Of a DNA stretch of 64,000 bases, positions 28,994 to 37,749 are shown piece by piece (the stretch's first letter is position 1; every line of letters begins with the position of its first letter). The stretch comes from Tychonema bourrellyi FEM_GT703. GTDB taxonomy: Bacteria > Cyanobacteriota > Cyanobacteriia > Cyanobacteriales > Microcoleaceae. The stretch covers positions 5,741 through 69,740 of the forward strand of contig NZ_NXIB02000003.1 of NCBI RefSeq assembly GCF_002412335.2. The letters run 5' to 3'. A model generated the notes under the pieces. That model saw nothing but the letters and a program-made list of their open reading frames with translations, searched no databases and had not been told where the DNA came from. A program made the translations under genes and the position numbers.

Positions 28994-29602
28994 TTATGAA
29001 TCAACATCCAATTGCATCGGCCCCAAATACTTAGTTAAATAAGGAGAAAACACCTCATAAATCAGAGTCAGTGGCTTACCATGATGCCAAAACAAATAGT
29101 GTCGCCCCCAAAAAGGCCCCGGCTGTTCAAAGGCTGATTCTAAAGCAGTCGAATTACCCAAATAAATGCCTTGCACATCTCGATACAATTCCGTCCGCAG
29201 CCGCGCTAAACTTGCCCAAATTGGCAAAGATTTATTTTGCAAATATTCGTCAACGTGACTCGCTTCCCACCAAGAAGTAGCATAGGCCAAACGCTGTCCA
29301 GAAGCAGTCCGCAGCCACACTTGTCGGCGTAGGTGCGGCCCCGGAACCACGACAATCTGTTCAGGCGCGCCGTCTGCGTCTGCACCCACTAAGGACATAT
29401 CGATGACATCAACTTCTGTGGGTTCCGTCGTCAGCAGTTGCAGGTGACGGGTGGGGGAACCGTCGCCCAGGAGCAGTATTTGCCATGCTGGTGCTAGCTT
29501 GGTGTGGGGTAAACCCTTCTGTACTGCGTCTTCTGCTCCTTGCCATAGGGGGCTCAGAGCGTGCCAGGTGAGGCTATTTTTGGGTGTGAGTGTTGCAGTC
29601 AA
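28994..29602 (-). CDS. Chorismate pyruvate-lyase-like protein (UbiC/DUF98)
   Basis: 202 residues. The block LRRQVWLRTASGQRLAYATS, then LPIWASLARLRTELYRDVQG and GPFWGRHYLFWHHGKPLTLIY, fits the cyanobacterial DUF98 chorismate lyase. That enzyme removes pyruvate from chorismate to give 4-hydroxybenzoate, the ring precursor of plastoquinone. The conserved Arg in the RRQVW strand and the late Glu in IYEVFSPYL are candidate active-site residues by analogy with UbiC. It is probably cytosolic and stands alone here; no prenyltransferase is near. Confidence 0.75.
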   Translation of the reverse strand: MTATLTPKNSLTWHALSPLWQGAEDAVQKGLPHTKLAPAWQILLLGDGSPTRHLQLLTTEPTEVDVIDMSLVGADADGAPEQIVVVPGPHLRRQVWLRTASGQRLAYATSWWEASHVDEYLQNKSLPIWASLARLRTELYRDVQGIYLGNSTALESAFEQPGPFWGRHYLFWHHGKPLTLIYEVFSPYLTKYLGPMQLDVDS

Positions 29603-29671
29603 GGGTATTTACAAAACTTAATTTTTTGTTTATGATAACGCTTCTCTAATCTAAAATCTATAATCTGTTTA

Positions 29672-29756
29672 GAAACGGGCAAGATGCCCGTTCCACCAAG
29701 ATGCCCGTTCCACAATAAAATAGAGTTTTTGTGGAACAGGCATCTTGCCTGTTCTT
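29672..29756. repeat. AACAGGC-palindrome family, two to three diverged copies
   Basis: GAAACGGGCAAGATGCCCGT, a half copy AGATGCCCGTTCCAC, then the inverted GGAACAGGCATCTTGCC ending just before the next gene. A compensated change (GCCTGTT to GCCCGTT with the matching arm) keeps the hairpin. Confidence 0.85.
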
Positions 29757-29764
29757 AAATAAAT

Positions 29765-31381
29765 ATGTTAAGAGTAACTGAAATAAAACTCCCCCTCGAT
29801 CATCCAGTAGATACGATCGCGACTGCCATTCTCAAAAAGCTACAAATTCCCCCCGAAGAATTGATCGGCTATTCCATCTTCAAGCGCAGCTACGATGCTC
29901 GTAAAAAACCAGAAATCCTGCTTGTCTATATTGTGGATGTGGAAACGACACAAGAAAAGCAAATTTTGGCGCGCTTCACAAAAGATCCTCATGTGATAGT
30001 CACACCAGACATGAGTTATCGCTATGTAGCCGAAGCTCCCAGAAATTTGACGATTCAGCCCATTGTGATTGGTACAGGGCCTTGTGGGATGTTTGCAGGG
30101 CTAATGCTGGCACAAATGGGGTTTCGCCCTATCCTTTTAGAACGTGGTAAAGCTGTGCGCGATCGCACGGTTGATACCTTTGGATTTTGGAAGAAAAAAA
30201 CCGAATTCAACCCAGAATCAAATGCCCAGTTTGGGGAAGGAGGCGCGGGTACTTTTTCCGATGGGAAACTCTACAGTCAAGTTAAAGATCCCCAACATTA
30301 TGGACGCAAGGTGCTGACGGAACTTGTGAATGCGGGAGCTTCAACGGAAATTTTATATATCAATAAACCCCATATCGGCACTTTTAAACTGGTGGGAATT
30401 GTCCAAAGTATGCGGGCTAAAATAGAATCTTTGGGCGGTGAAATTCGGTTTCAAACTCGTGTAGCAGATATTCACATCGAAAATGGAAAAGTCCAGGGAC
30501 TTACCACCGCTAGTGGAGAATATATTGCTAGTAATTATATAGTTCTGGCGGTGGGACACAGCGCCCGCGATACTTTTGAAATGTTGTTTTCGCGCGGGGT
30601 TTACATCGAAGCAAAACCGTTTTCTATTGGTTTTCGGGTGGAACATCCCCAAAGTATTATCGATCGCTGTCGTTTTGGCGATCGCGCCAGCCATAAACTT
30701 TTGGGTGCCGCCGATTACAAACTGGTTCACCATTGCCAAAATGGTCGTTCTGTCTATAGCTTCTGTATGTGTCCCGGTGGATTGGTGGTGGCTGCGGCCT
30801 CAGAACCGGGGCGACTTGTTACTAATGGGATGAGTCAATATTCTCGCAATGAACGCAATGCTAACAGCGGAATTGTGGTGGGGATTACGCCGGAGGATTA
30901 TCCCGGTCATCCCTTGGCGGGAATTGAGTTTCAACGTCGCTTAGAAGAGCGGGCATTTGAGTTAGGAGGTGGCACTTACAATGCGCCAGGACAGCTTGTC
31001 GGGGATTTTTTGGCAAATCGACCCTCGACGGCGCTTGGCGCTGTGCAGCCCTCTTATACGCCGGGAGTTGTGATGACTGATTTGAGCGAAAGTTTGCCGG
31101 ATTATGCGATCGCAGCCATCCGCGAAGCACTTCCGGCTTTTGACAAACAGATTAAAGGATTTGCGATGGATGATGCGGTTTTGACTGGGGTGGAAACGCG
31201 CACTTCTTCACCGATTCGGATTAAACGCAAGGAGGATTATCAAAGTTTAAATACTGATGGCCTTTATCCGGCTGGGGAAGGTGCGGGATATGCGGGTGGT
31301 ATTCTGTCGGCGGGAATTGATGGGATTAAGGTGGCGGAGGCGGTGGCTTTGAGTATTTTGCGAGAAAATCACAAAGTTTGA
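29765..31381 (+). CDS. FAD-dependent dehydrogenase-like protein (COG2509)
   Basis: 538 residues. An N-terminal ferredoxin-like domain (about 1-95) precedes the FAD fold VIGTGPCGMFAGLMLAQMG (about 102-120). The family block NAQFGEGGAGTFSDGKL and the closing LYPAGEGAGYAGGILSAG complete the COG2509 pattern. Family members are uncharacterised flavoproteins of bacteria and plastids. The Cys in GPCGM and the CMCPGG motif are common in this family and may be redox-active. Preceded by the AACAGGC repeats and no obvious ribosome site. Substrate unknown. Confidence 0.88.
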   Translation: MLRVTEIKLPLDHPVDTIATAILKKLQIPPEELIGYSIFKRSYDARKKPEILLVYIVDVETTQEKQILARFTKDPHVIVTPDMSYRYVAEAPRNLTIQPIVIGTGPCGMFAGLMLAQMGFRPILLERGKAVRDRTVDTFGFWKKKTEFNPESNAQFGEGGAGTFSDGKLYSQVKDPQHYGRKVLTELVNAGASTEILYINKPHIGTFKLVGIVQSMRAKIESLGGEIRFQTRVADIHIENGKVQGLTTASGEYIASNYIVLAVGHSARDTFEMLFSRGVYIEAKPFSIGFRVEHPQSIIDRCRFGDRASHKLLGAADYKLVHHCQNGRSVYSFCMCPGGLVVAAASEPGRLVTNGMSQYSRNERNANSGIVVGITPEDYPGHPLAGIEFQRRLEERAFELGGGTYNAPGQLVGDFLANRPSTALGAVQPSYTPGVVMTDLSESLPDYAIAAIREALPAFDKQIKGFAMDDAVLTGVETRTSSPIRIKRKEDYQSLNTDGLYPAGEGAGYAGGILSAGIDGIKVAEAVALSILRENHKV

Positions 31382-31425
31382 ACTGGGATTAACTGAGATT
31401 TTGCACCAATGTCAATTAGCTTTTT

Positions 31426-31641
31426 ATGAACAGGCAAGATGCCTGTTCCACAAAGATTAAATTTCTTGTGGAACAGGCATCTTGCCTGTTGCTGTTGATG
31501 AACAGGCAAGATGCCTGTTCCACAAAGATTAAATTTCTTGTGGAACAGGCATCTTGCCTGTTGCTGTTGATGAACAGGCAAGATGCCTGTTCCACAAAGA
31601 TTAAATTTCTTGTGGAACAGGCATCTTGCCTGTTGCTGTTG
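31426..31641. repeat. Three perfect tandem copies of a 72-bp palindromic unit
   Basis: Units start at 31426, 31498 and 31570. Each contains AACAGGCAAGATGCCTGTT, a CCACAAAGATTAAATTTC spacer, and the inverted GGAACAGGCATCTTGCC arm. The copies look identical, so amplification is very recent. Short ORFs predicted on both strands are repeat translations. The array separates the COG2509 gene from convergent xisI. Confidence 0.95.
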
Positions 31642-31656
31642 ATGTAAAATCTCAGA

Positions 31657-31995
31657 TCAACCAACTGCAAATTCGGTGTATTTTCGGACATGAGGTGCAT
31701 GATAGGCCAGCACAATTTCCTGGGATGGGACACCTCGTGCTATTAATTGATTAGCGATCGCCTCTTCTGTCCCGTCATACTGTACCCAAATTTTGCCATC
31801 TTTAATATCTACATGAATTATGCAGCCATAAATGCGAGTGTTACTATCTTTCCAGCCCACATGAACCAGTTGATAGCGATCGCTTACCCGATCGAAAATC
31901 GTCTCGCTGGAAACTGGATCTTTGGGCGATCGCCTCTCGGCCCGTTCAGTTAGCAATTCCTGAATATATTGACGATAGAAACTTACTTTATCCAT
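31657..31995 (-). CDS. xisI: XisI family protein (fdxN element excision controlling factor-like)
   Basis: 112 residues, full family length. It shows the XisI pattern YRQYIQELLTERAE, YQLVHVGWKDSNTRIYGCI and EEAIANQLIARGVPSQEIVL, ending with HAPHVRKYTEFA. In heterocystous cyanobacteria XisH and XisI assist excision of the fdxN element, but most copies, as here, are not near nif genes. The usual overlapping XisH partner is missing: upstream lies mtnD. Likely an orphan copy with a different, unknown role. Confidence 0.9.
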   Translation of the reverse strand: MDKVSFYRQYIQELLTERAERRSPKDPVSSETIFDRVSDRYQLVHVGWKDSNTRIYGCIIHVDIKDGKIWVQYDGTEEAIANQLIARGVPSQEIVLAYHAPHVRKYTEFAVG

Positions 31996-32040
31996 TGCAA
32001 ATACTGGCTTTTAATGTCCTTGAATAACTGCAAACAATTT

Positions 32041-32592
32041 TCAAACAGCAGCTAAGCCCGATCGAATTTGAGTATTCGTGTATTCCGGTGTCCAGCCAGT
32101 CGTAGTGGTAAAATATCGCACAGCTTTAATTTTCCGTGTTCCTGTCAAATAAAACCAGTGTTCTGTATTCGCCGGCACGTTGATAAATTCTTCAGGCTGC
32201 ACAGTCACTTCCACTTGACTACCGTCGGGGCGCACAAAACCGAAAATGCCTTCTCCTGCTACGATATAGCGCACTTCATCGTCAGCGTGAATGTGACACT
32301 TGTCGAATTTGGAGAGCAGAGTGTCGAGGTTGGGAATGTCTGGGTGTAGTACAATTAAGTCGCGGGATTGATAGCCTGCGCTTTCCTTGAGTTGTTGAAA
32401 GTAGCCGTCGAGGGCTTGCAGGACTTGTTCTTTTTGATTGTCGTCGATCGCATCTTTAGCCAGCAATTCCTGAATTTCTGGGTTGTCTCCCACGGGCCAA
32501 CTGTTGAGTTGAATGTTCAAAGGAGCAAGTTCGCGGGTAATATCGCTCAGTTGAGTGTAGGTGGTACCGTTTTCGAGTCGCAGGATAGCCAT
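32041..32592 (-). CDS. mtnD: Acireductone dioxygenase (cupin)
   Basis: 183 residues, standard ARD length. The metal site HxHxxxxE is seen in KCHIHADDEVRYIV (His100, His102, Glu106) with the fourth ligand His145 in NTEHWF. It oxidises 1,2-dihydroxy-3-keto-5-methylthiopentene in methionine salvage; Fe and Ni forms give different products. Cytosolic. No other mtn gene is adjacent, which is common in cyanobacteria. Confidence 0.92.
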   Translation of the reverse strand: MAILRLENGTTYTQLSDITRELAPLNIQLNSWPVGDNPEIQELLAKDAIDDNQKEQVLQALDGYFQQLKESAGYQSRDLIVLHPDIPNLDTLLSKFDKCHIHADDEVRYIVAGEGIFGFVRPDGSQVEVTVQPEEFINVPANTEHWFYLTGTRKIKAVRYFTTTTGWTPEYTNTQIRSGLAAV

Positions 32593-32682
32593 TTTTGCAC
32601 GTTCCTATTTTTGATAAACAGACACAGCGAAGGACGCTGGTCGATCGCGCCTGTACAAGAAGTACAATTTTAACTTGAATAT

Positions 32683-32705
32683 GAACAGGCAAGATGCCTG
32701 TTCCA
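32683..32705. repeat. Single AACAGGCAAGATGCCTGTT palindrome
   Basis: One intact copy upstream of mtnD and 105 bp before the M48 gene, in the shared intergenic space of this divergent pair. Confidence 0.9.
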
Positions 32706-32809
32706 CAATAGTTCAATATTTGTCACAATAGGATTGATAAGTCAGGCGCCAGCTAGCAGTCGCAGCGATCGGCAATACTGATGTTTTAGATGTAACTTTT
32801 GCAACAACT

Positions 32810-33769
32810 ATGCCGACTTATACTGGAATTTCTAGCGAAGCTTTTCAGCATCCCCTCGATCGCCAAGCCGAAGCAGCATTACGCAGCGTACCTGGATTTG
32901 ACTTAATTGCCAGCAAATTTGTAGAATTTGTCTACGAACGCCCGCAATTCATTTACCTAATGGGAAATAGCATTCAAGTCGGGCCGCGCCAATATGCCAG
33001 CATTTATCACATTTTTCGGGAGTGCGTGCAGGCTTTAGATGTTTTTCCCGAACCCGGTTTGTTTGTGTCTCAAAATCCCTCAGTCAACAGCTACGCCCTG
33101 GGAAAAAACCAGCCTTATGTAGTATTAAATACTGGTCTTTTAGACTTATTGGATGAGGCAGAAATTCGGGTGGTACTGGCTCACGAGTTGGGACACATTA
33201 AATGCGGTCATCCAACTTTAAATCAAATGGCGATGTGGGCGATGAGCGTTGCTTCGACGATTGGCGAGATGACTTTCGGTTTGGGAAATATGGTCGGCAG
33301 CGGTTTAATTTACGCTTTTTACGAGTGGCGGCGCAAGGCGGAATTATCGGCAGATCGGGCGGCTTTGTTAGTGACAGATGATTTAAATAGTGTGATGAAA
33401 ACGATGATGAAACTGGCGGGAGTTAGTAGTAAATATGCTAGTGAATGCAGTTTGCAAGAGTTTATCCGCCAGTCTGATAATTATCAAGAGCTCGATCGCG
33501 ACAACCTCAATCAAGTGTATAAATTTTTACTTTACAACGGCGGTTCTGGCGCGATGCTGAGTCACCCGTTTCCGGTGGAGCGCCTGCGGTATTTGCGAGA
33601 CTGGGAAAGTTCCGAGGAATATCGCCAAATCAAGCTGGGGAACTACAAACGGGCGGTATCTGAGGGTGCTGTTGATGTGAAGTCTCAAACACCTAACAGT
33701 GAAGCCGAGGCTCTGCGGCGTCAGATTGAGGAGTTGCAGCGGGAGATCGATCGGCGTAAATCGCGCTGA
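32810..33769 (+). CDS. M48 family metallopeptidase
   Basis: 319 residues. Zinc motif HELGH (His125, Glu126, His129) in VLAHELGHIKCGHP; the third ligand lies in the ELSADRAALL helix. The N-terminal region (FQHPLDRQAEAALRSVPGF) is the form found in small cyanobacterial M48 proteins. No strong transmembrane helices as in HtpX; one weak hydrophobic stretch (about 140-175) after the zinc site. A C-terminal coiled tail (EALRRQIEELQREIDRRK) may mediate oligomerisation. Likely a cytosolic or membrane-associated protease; substrates unknown. Confidence 0.88.
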   Translation: MPTYTGISSEAFQHPLDRQAEAALRSVPGFDLIASKFVEFVYERPQFIYLMGNSIQVGPRQYASIYHIFRECVQALDVFPEPGLFVSQNPSVNSYALGKNQPYVVLNTGLLDLLDEAEIRVVLAHELGHIKCGHPTLNQMAMWAMSVASTIGEMTFGLGNMVGSGLIYAFYEWRRKAELSADRAALLVTDDLNSVMKTMMKLAGVSSKYASECSLQEFIRQSDNYQELDRDNLNQVYKFLLYNGGSGAMLSHPFPVERLRYLRDWESSEEYRQIKLGNYKRAVSEGAVDVKSQTPNSEAEALRRQIEELQREIDRRKSR

Positions 33770-33785
33770 ATGGTCGTTCCAATGC

Positions 33786-33818
33786 GTAAGGGCAATCCCC
33801 CCGTGGTTGCCCTCTTAC
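33786..33818 (+). terminator. Hairpin after the M48 gene
   Basis: GTAAGGGCAA pairs with TTGCCCTCTTAC (two-base bulge) 17 bp after the stop. There is no clear T-run, so strength is uncertain. Confidence 0.5.
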
Positions 33819-33927
33819 TCGCAACTCACCTCCAATCTCAAAACTGTCCTCTCCTTTCTGAAATCTGTTTCCGAGAAGTGTAGTTTAAATGAAGATAAGC
33901 TTATAACTCAACCGGGCTAGGTAACAA

Positions 33928-34353
33928 ATGATTATTGATAAAGCAATGAATACTAACAACTCAACCTCTAAATTTTTCGGCAATGTGGGCAAAGTTGCGA
34001 TCGCCCTAACTCTACTAGCCGCCGGTATGGCATTCACCAATCCTGGTAGAGACAAATACCTAACTTATGCTTCTGGCAAACTGCAAACGGAACTGGAAAA
34101 CACTGTGTGTAAAGATTCTCGCGTGCCGAAAGCTTTGAGCGGTATTACAGATACTTTGATCGGCAGTTGCAAGAATTTACTGACTTCGCAGCGGAGTACG
34201 ATCGAACAATTGCTCGACAATACAACCCAGCGTCAAAATTTAGGTGTTGTCAGTATTTACACCACTGAAGTAGGCAAAAAAAGCTATCAAACTGTGGGAG
34301 CTTTTGGTAACTTTGTTACCCTACCGCCTGCTGCAAAAGATGCTCAAAATTAG
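33928..34353 (+). CDS. DUF4359 family protein
   Basis: 141 residues (135 from an alternative ATG at 33946). One hydrophobic segment near residues 22-38 (VAIALTLLAAGMAF) acts as signal or anchor and is followed by the family start TNPGRDKYLTYAS. Two cysteines (VCKDSR, GSCKNL) could form a disulfide outside the cytosol. The end shows the family strand SIYTTEVGKKSYQTVGAFG. Function of DUF4359 is unknown; it is widespread in cyanobacteria. Confidence 0.8.
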   Translation: MIIDKAMNTNNSTSKFFGNVGKVAIALTLLAAGMAFTNPGRDKYLTYASGKLQTELENTVCKDSRVPKALSGITDTLIGSCKNLLTSQRSTIEQLLDNTTQRQNLGVVSIYTTEVGKKSYQTVGAFGNFVTLPPAAKDAQN

Positions 34354-34374
34354 GATTCAATTAAGTTGAACCAT

Positions 34375-34399
34375 CAGGACACGGCAGTGCCGTGTCCTG
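34375..34399 (+). terminator. Perfect palindrome GGACACGGCAGTGCCGTGTCC region
   Basis: A 12-bp-arm inverted repeat (CAGGACACGGCA / TGCCGTGTCCTG) begins 22 bp after the DUF4359 stop. Related GACACGGCA-type arms occur near 43170-43230, so it may be a mobile palindrome that serves as a terminator. Confidence 0.5.
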
Positions 34400-34552
34400 A
34401 ATTGCCGTATCCGGGATTGCCTATCATCTCCAAGAGTGCAACCGGAATTGATATTAGATGGAATATGTTAAATTTCATTAAAAATCCCAAATTATTGTGC
34501 CACTTAACATTAAGATTAGCAGTATAAAATTTTAGGCTTGACAAATAAGCAG

Positions 34553-35119
34553 ATGGCTATGCAATTAACTAAAGGTGCGAGATTTAATCTCTCTAAAGAA
34601 GCGCCGGATTTAAAAAAAATGGCGATCGCCCTCGGTTGGCAGGTGACAGAAGCAGGACAAAGTTACGACATTGATGTTTCCGCATTTATGCTAGGTGCTG
34701 ACGGCAAAATACCCAACGATCAATATTTTATCTTTTACAATAATCTGCAATCCTATGACAGTTCGGTACTGCAATCAATTCCTGACAAAAACAACCGAAG
34801 TCAAGAAAATAAGACGATTTACGGCATTATCTTAGAAAGAGTTAATCCTGAAATTGAGGAAATAACTTTTGTTGTCACTATTCACGAAGCAGATAAAATT
34901 AAGGCAAATTTTAGCAATATCAAAAATGCTTTTATCAAAATTTCCAATTTGGATACAGGAAGCGAACTTGTGCGGTATGAATTAACAGAGAATTTTTCGC
35001 GAGAGACTGCTGTAGAATTTGGTCGTTTGTATAGAAAGAGTGGAGAGTGGAGATTTCAGGCGGTAGGAGAAGGATATCAGGCAGGATTGCAGAGTTTTGT
35101 TGACAAGTATTGCAGCTAA
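34553..35119 (+). CDS. TerD-like protein with degenerate calcium site
   Basis: 188 residues from the ATG at 34553; an in-frame TTG at 34538 is less likely because TerD proteins start with the strand MxLxKGxxxxL, here MQLTKGARFNLSK. The fold pattern is clear: GWQVTEAGQSYDIDVSAFML, then QYFIFYNNLQSYDSS and RLYRKSGEWRFQAVGEGYQ. Canonical TerD has an acidic calcium-binding loop (about GDGDDE) after NxxxxxDGS; here it is replaced by IPDKNNRSQENKTI, so metal binding may be lost. There are no other ter genes nearby. Stress-response role is inferred from family only. Confidence 0.85.
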   Translation: MAMQLTKGARFNLSKEAPDLKKMAIALGWQVTEAGQSYDIDVSAFMLGADGKIPNDQYFIFYNNLQSYDSSVLQSIPDKNNRSQENKTIYGIILERVNPEIEEITFVVTIHEADKIKANFSNIKNAFIKISNLDTGSELVRYELTENFSRETAVEFGRLYRKSGEWRFQAVGEGYQAGLQSFVDKYCS

Positions 35120-35151
35120 ATTTGATTCGGACTTGTATGATGTTAAATTTT

Positions 35152-35173
35152 GAACAGGCAGGATGCCTGTTCC
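35152..35173. repeat. AACAGGC palindrome copy with one mismatch
   Basis: GAACAGGCAGGATGCCTGTT between the convergent TerD-like and glycosyltransferase genes. Confidence 0.85.
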
Positions 35174-35180
35174 ACAAGAA

Positions 35181-36368
35181 TTATGCCAGATGTCTAATAG
35201 AGGACAAAATCTCCTGGTAAGAATCAATGGTTTGTTGGGCGATCGCCTCCCAATTATAATGCTTTTTGGCATACTCTTGGCCGTTCAATCCCCGCCGCTG
35301 TCGCTCCTCTGGATTCAGAAGTGCTGATTTGATCAAAGATGCGATCGCATCTACTTCCAAAGGCCCCACCCAACCAGCTTCTGCTTGCTGTATGTCTTCC
35401 GCAATGTGAATGCGATCGGAAATTGCCACAGGTACACCAGCAGCCATCGCTTCCGCCACAGCAATCCCAAAGTTTTCGTAATAGGAAGGTAATACAAATA
35501 AGTCAGCATTTGTCAATAGTTCATTTTTTAAATCCCCGCCCACAAACCCAGTGATTGTTGTATATTTTGCCAAAATTGAATTCTGTATTTTTAGTTTTAT
35601 GCCTGTTTCATAATCAGCATCTTGGGGATTTGAACCAGCTAAAATAAACTGAAACTCTATTCCCGCTTCTAAAATACTTTCTAATGCTGGAACTAGCAAA
35701 TCAAGCCCTTTTTTAGGTTCAATTCGCGACATAAATAAGATGATTGGCACTTGAGATTTTCGCAATCTCTGAGGAAAAAAACCTGCTGTCACCCCCAATG
35801 GAATCACCAAATCCTGTGGCACAGACATCTTGCTTGTGCAGTCCAAACCAAATCTTTCTGAGATTTTAGCCTCTTCTTTGCTTGTGAAATGAATTGCGGC
35901 TGCACCTGCTAAATTAGGGCCTTCTAAAACAGTACCATAAATCTGTTTTAACAGCTTTTTTTTCTGTAAATCAGCCGGATCGAGCATACCGCAGGGACGG
36001 ATAATGTAGGGCAAATTGTGCCCTCTGGCAATAGTAGCAGCGAGGGTAGTTACTGGTGAGAAAAGAGCGTGAATGTGAGCGAGGTCAAATTGCCCTGCAT
36101 TTTGATTTAACCAATGCAATAACGAGAGTGAAAATTTATATCTGCGCCAGGGAGAACAGCGGAAATAAATAATCTGATAGCCGTTTTGTTGTATTGGTTG
36201 ATTTAGAGGCACATCTAAGGGAAGTTGACCGATATCTCCGTTAGAATTTGTGGTGATAATTGTCACATCAATGTTTTTGGCCGCGAGGGCGGCTGAAAGT
36301 CCGAGTACCATTTGACTTGGCCCGCCGTAGACGAGGGAAATTGAGGGGATAATTTGGATAATTCGCAT
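35181..36368 (-). CDS. Glycosyltransferase family 4 protein
   Basis: 395 residues from the ATG at 36368, which begins the expected MRIIQIIPSISLVYGGPSQM (GT-B N-terminal Rossmann fold with the acceptor-side Gly-Gly). The nucleotide-sugar half has ILFMSRIEPKKGLDLLVPAL and the E-x7-E block FGIAVAEAMAAGVPVAISD. It transfers a sugar from a nucleotide donor in a polysaccharide or glycan pathway; the specific sugar is unknown. It belongs with the two other minus-strand transferases (38379-40584), from which it is split by the ATPase-RloB pair. Confidence 0.92.
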   Translation of the reverse strand: MRIIQIIPSISLVYGGPSQMVLGLSAALAAKNIDVTIITTNSNGDIGQLPLDVPLNQPIQQNGYQIIYFRCSPWRRYKFSLSLLHWLNQNAGQFDLAHIHALFSPVTTLAATIARGHNLPYIIRPCGMLDPADLQKKKLLKQIYGTVLEGPNLAGAAAIHFTSKEEAKISERFGLDCTSKMSVPQDLVIPLGVTAGFFPQRLRKSQVPIILFMSRIEPKKGLDLLVPALESILEAGIEFQFILAGSNPQDADYETGIKLKIQNSILAKYTTITGFVGGDLKNELLTNADLFVLPSYYENFGIAVAEAMAAGVPVAISDRIHIAEDIQQAEAGWVGPLEVDAIASLIKSALLNPEERQRRGLNGQEYAKKHYNWEAIAQQTIDSYQEILSSIRHLA

Positions 36369-36467
36369 GATTAGCACTTGGTGTTAGCTGAGGTAGCTGG
36401 TTGTGTTATCATAGAAAGAATTGCAAAATTTGCACGTTATACTAATTTAGGCGATCGGAGGCAAGTT

Positions 36468-37745
36468 ATGCTGATTGGATTCAGCGTCGGTAACTACAAA
36501 TCTTTTAAAGAAACTGTCACTCTTAGCATGGTAGCTTCATCAATTACGGAAGAGGAAAAAGAGCTTGATGCAAATAATCTCTTTGAAATTAATCATAAAT
36601 TAAACTTGCTTAAAAGTGCTGCTATTTATGGAGCAAATTCTAGTGGCAAAAGCAATCTGATCGCTGCTATTAACTTTATGAAGTGGTTTGTCCTCAACTC
36701 ATCTAAAGAAACGCAAGTTTCAGAGGCGATAGATGTTGAAGCATTCAGGCTAAGTACCGAGACAGAAAAAGAGCCGTCTTTCTTTGAAATCGTTTTTCTA
36801 CTTGAAGGCAAAACTTTTAGGTACGGTTTTGAGGTGAACGCGCGGGAAGTTGTTTCTGAGTGGCTATCTCAAGCTGATGACAGTGAAGAAAAAATGCTTT
36901 TTGAACGGGATTTTGATAAGTGTATATTAGGTGATTTCCCAGAGGGACAAGGCATTAGCGATAAAACCAGAAGTAATGCTTTATTTCTTTCTGTAGTCGC
37001 ACAATTTAATGGTAAAATTTCAGGCAAAATATTGCTGTGGTTCAGTAAAACTTTGCAATTGATATCAGGATTGCAAGATAGACAATACCGCAAGGAAACT
37101 TTAGAGTCTTTTGAGAACGATCGCCACAGGCATGATATTATTGAATTCATCAAAAAATTAGACTTGGGTATTGCTGATATCCAAATCACAAATCAACCTG
37201 CATTTATTATTTCAAATAATAAGGCATTATATGCTAGATCCTACGGCGGTAGTTTATATCTTAATTCTGAAAGCAAACCAACCGTAAAAACAATTCACCC
37301 CAAATATGATGCTGACGGTAAGCAGACTGCTATCGAATTATTCGATATCGAAAAGCATGAATCTGAGGGGACAAACAAACTATTTGCATTGGCAGGTATT
37401 CTGCTGGATACTTTAAGGATAGGAAAAATTTTATTAATTGATGAACTTGATGCCAGACTTCATCCGTTGATTACTCGCGAATTAATCTACTTATTCAATT
37501 CTAACGTGACTAATCCGCACAACGCACAGCTTATATTTACGACACACGACACAAACTTGCTCAGCAGCAAGACTTTTCGCAAGGATCAAATATGGTTTAC
37601 TGAAAAGGATAACAAGGGCGCTACTGATTTCTATTCTTTGGTAGAGTATAAAGTCGGAAAAAATGCCTCATTTGAAGACGATTATATTATCGGCAAGTAT
37701 GGCGCTATCCCTTTTATTGGTAATTTCAAAGAACTAATAGGTTAA
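36468..37745 (+). CDS. AAA15-type ATPase, RloA-like (candidate defence ATPase)
   Basis: 425 residues from the ATG at 36468, chosen because GGAGG (36457-36461) sits 6 bp upstream and because the protein then opens MLIGFSVGNYKSFKE, the SMC/RecF-like start. Walker A GANSSGKS (55-62), Walker B LLIDELDARLHP (about 322-333), switch His360 in IFTTHDTNLLSS; the segment EGTNKLFALAG is the likely signature helix. Family: AAA15/OLD-type ABC ATPases paired with a nuclease. The next gene, 4 bp away, is RloB; together they match RloAB pairs and resemble the ATPase-Toprim pairs of PARIS and Gabija. Role in phage defence is an inference. Confidence 0.9.
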   Translation: MLIGFSVGNYKSFKETVTLSMVASSITEEEKELDANNLFEINHKLNLLKSAAIYGANSSGKSNLIAAINFMKWFVLNSSKETQVSEAIDVEAFRLSTETEKEPSFFEIVFLLEGKTFRYGFEVNAREVVSEWLSQADDSEEKMLFERDFDKCILGDFPEGQGISDKTRSNALFLSVVAQFNGKISGKILLWFSKTLQLISGLQDRQYRKETLESFENDRHRHDIIEFIKKLDLGIADIQITNQPAFIISNNKALYARSYGGSLYLNSESKPTVKTIHPKYDADGKQTAIELFDIEKHESEGTNKLFALAGILLDTLRIGKILLIDELDARLHPLITRELIYLFNSNVTNPHNAQLIFTTHDTNLLSSKTFRKDQIWFTEKDNKGATDFYSLVEYKVGKNASFEDDYIIGKYGAIPFIGNFKELIG

Positions 37746-37749
37746 CTTG

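Noticed and set aside
31426-31647. Possible CRISPR array or small peptide genes
   Set aside because: Units are identical throughout with no spacers; ORFs on both strands are repeat translations.
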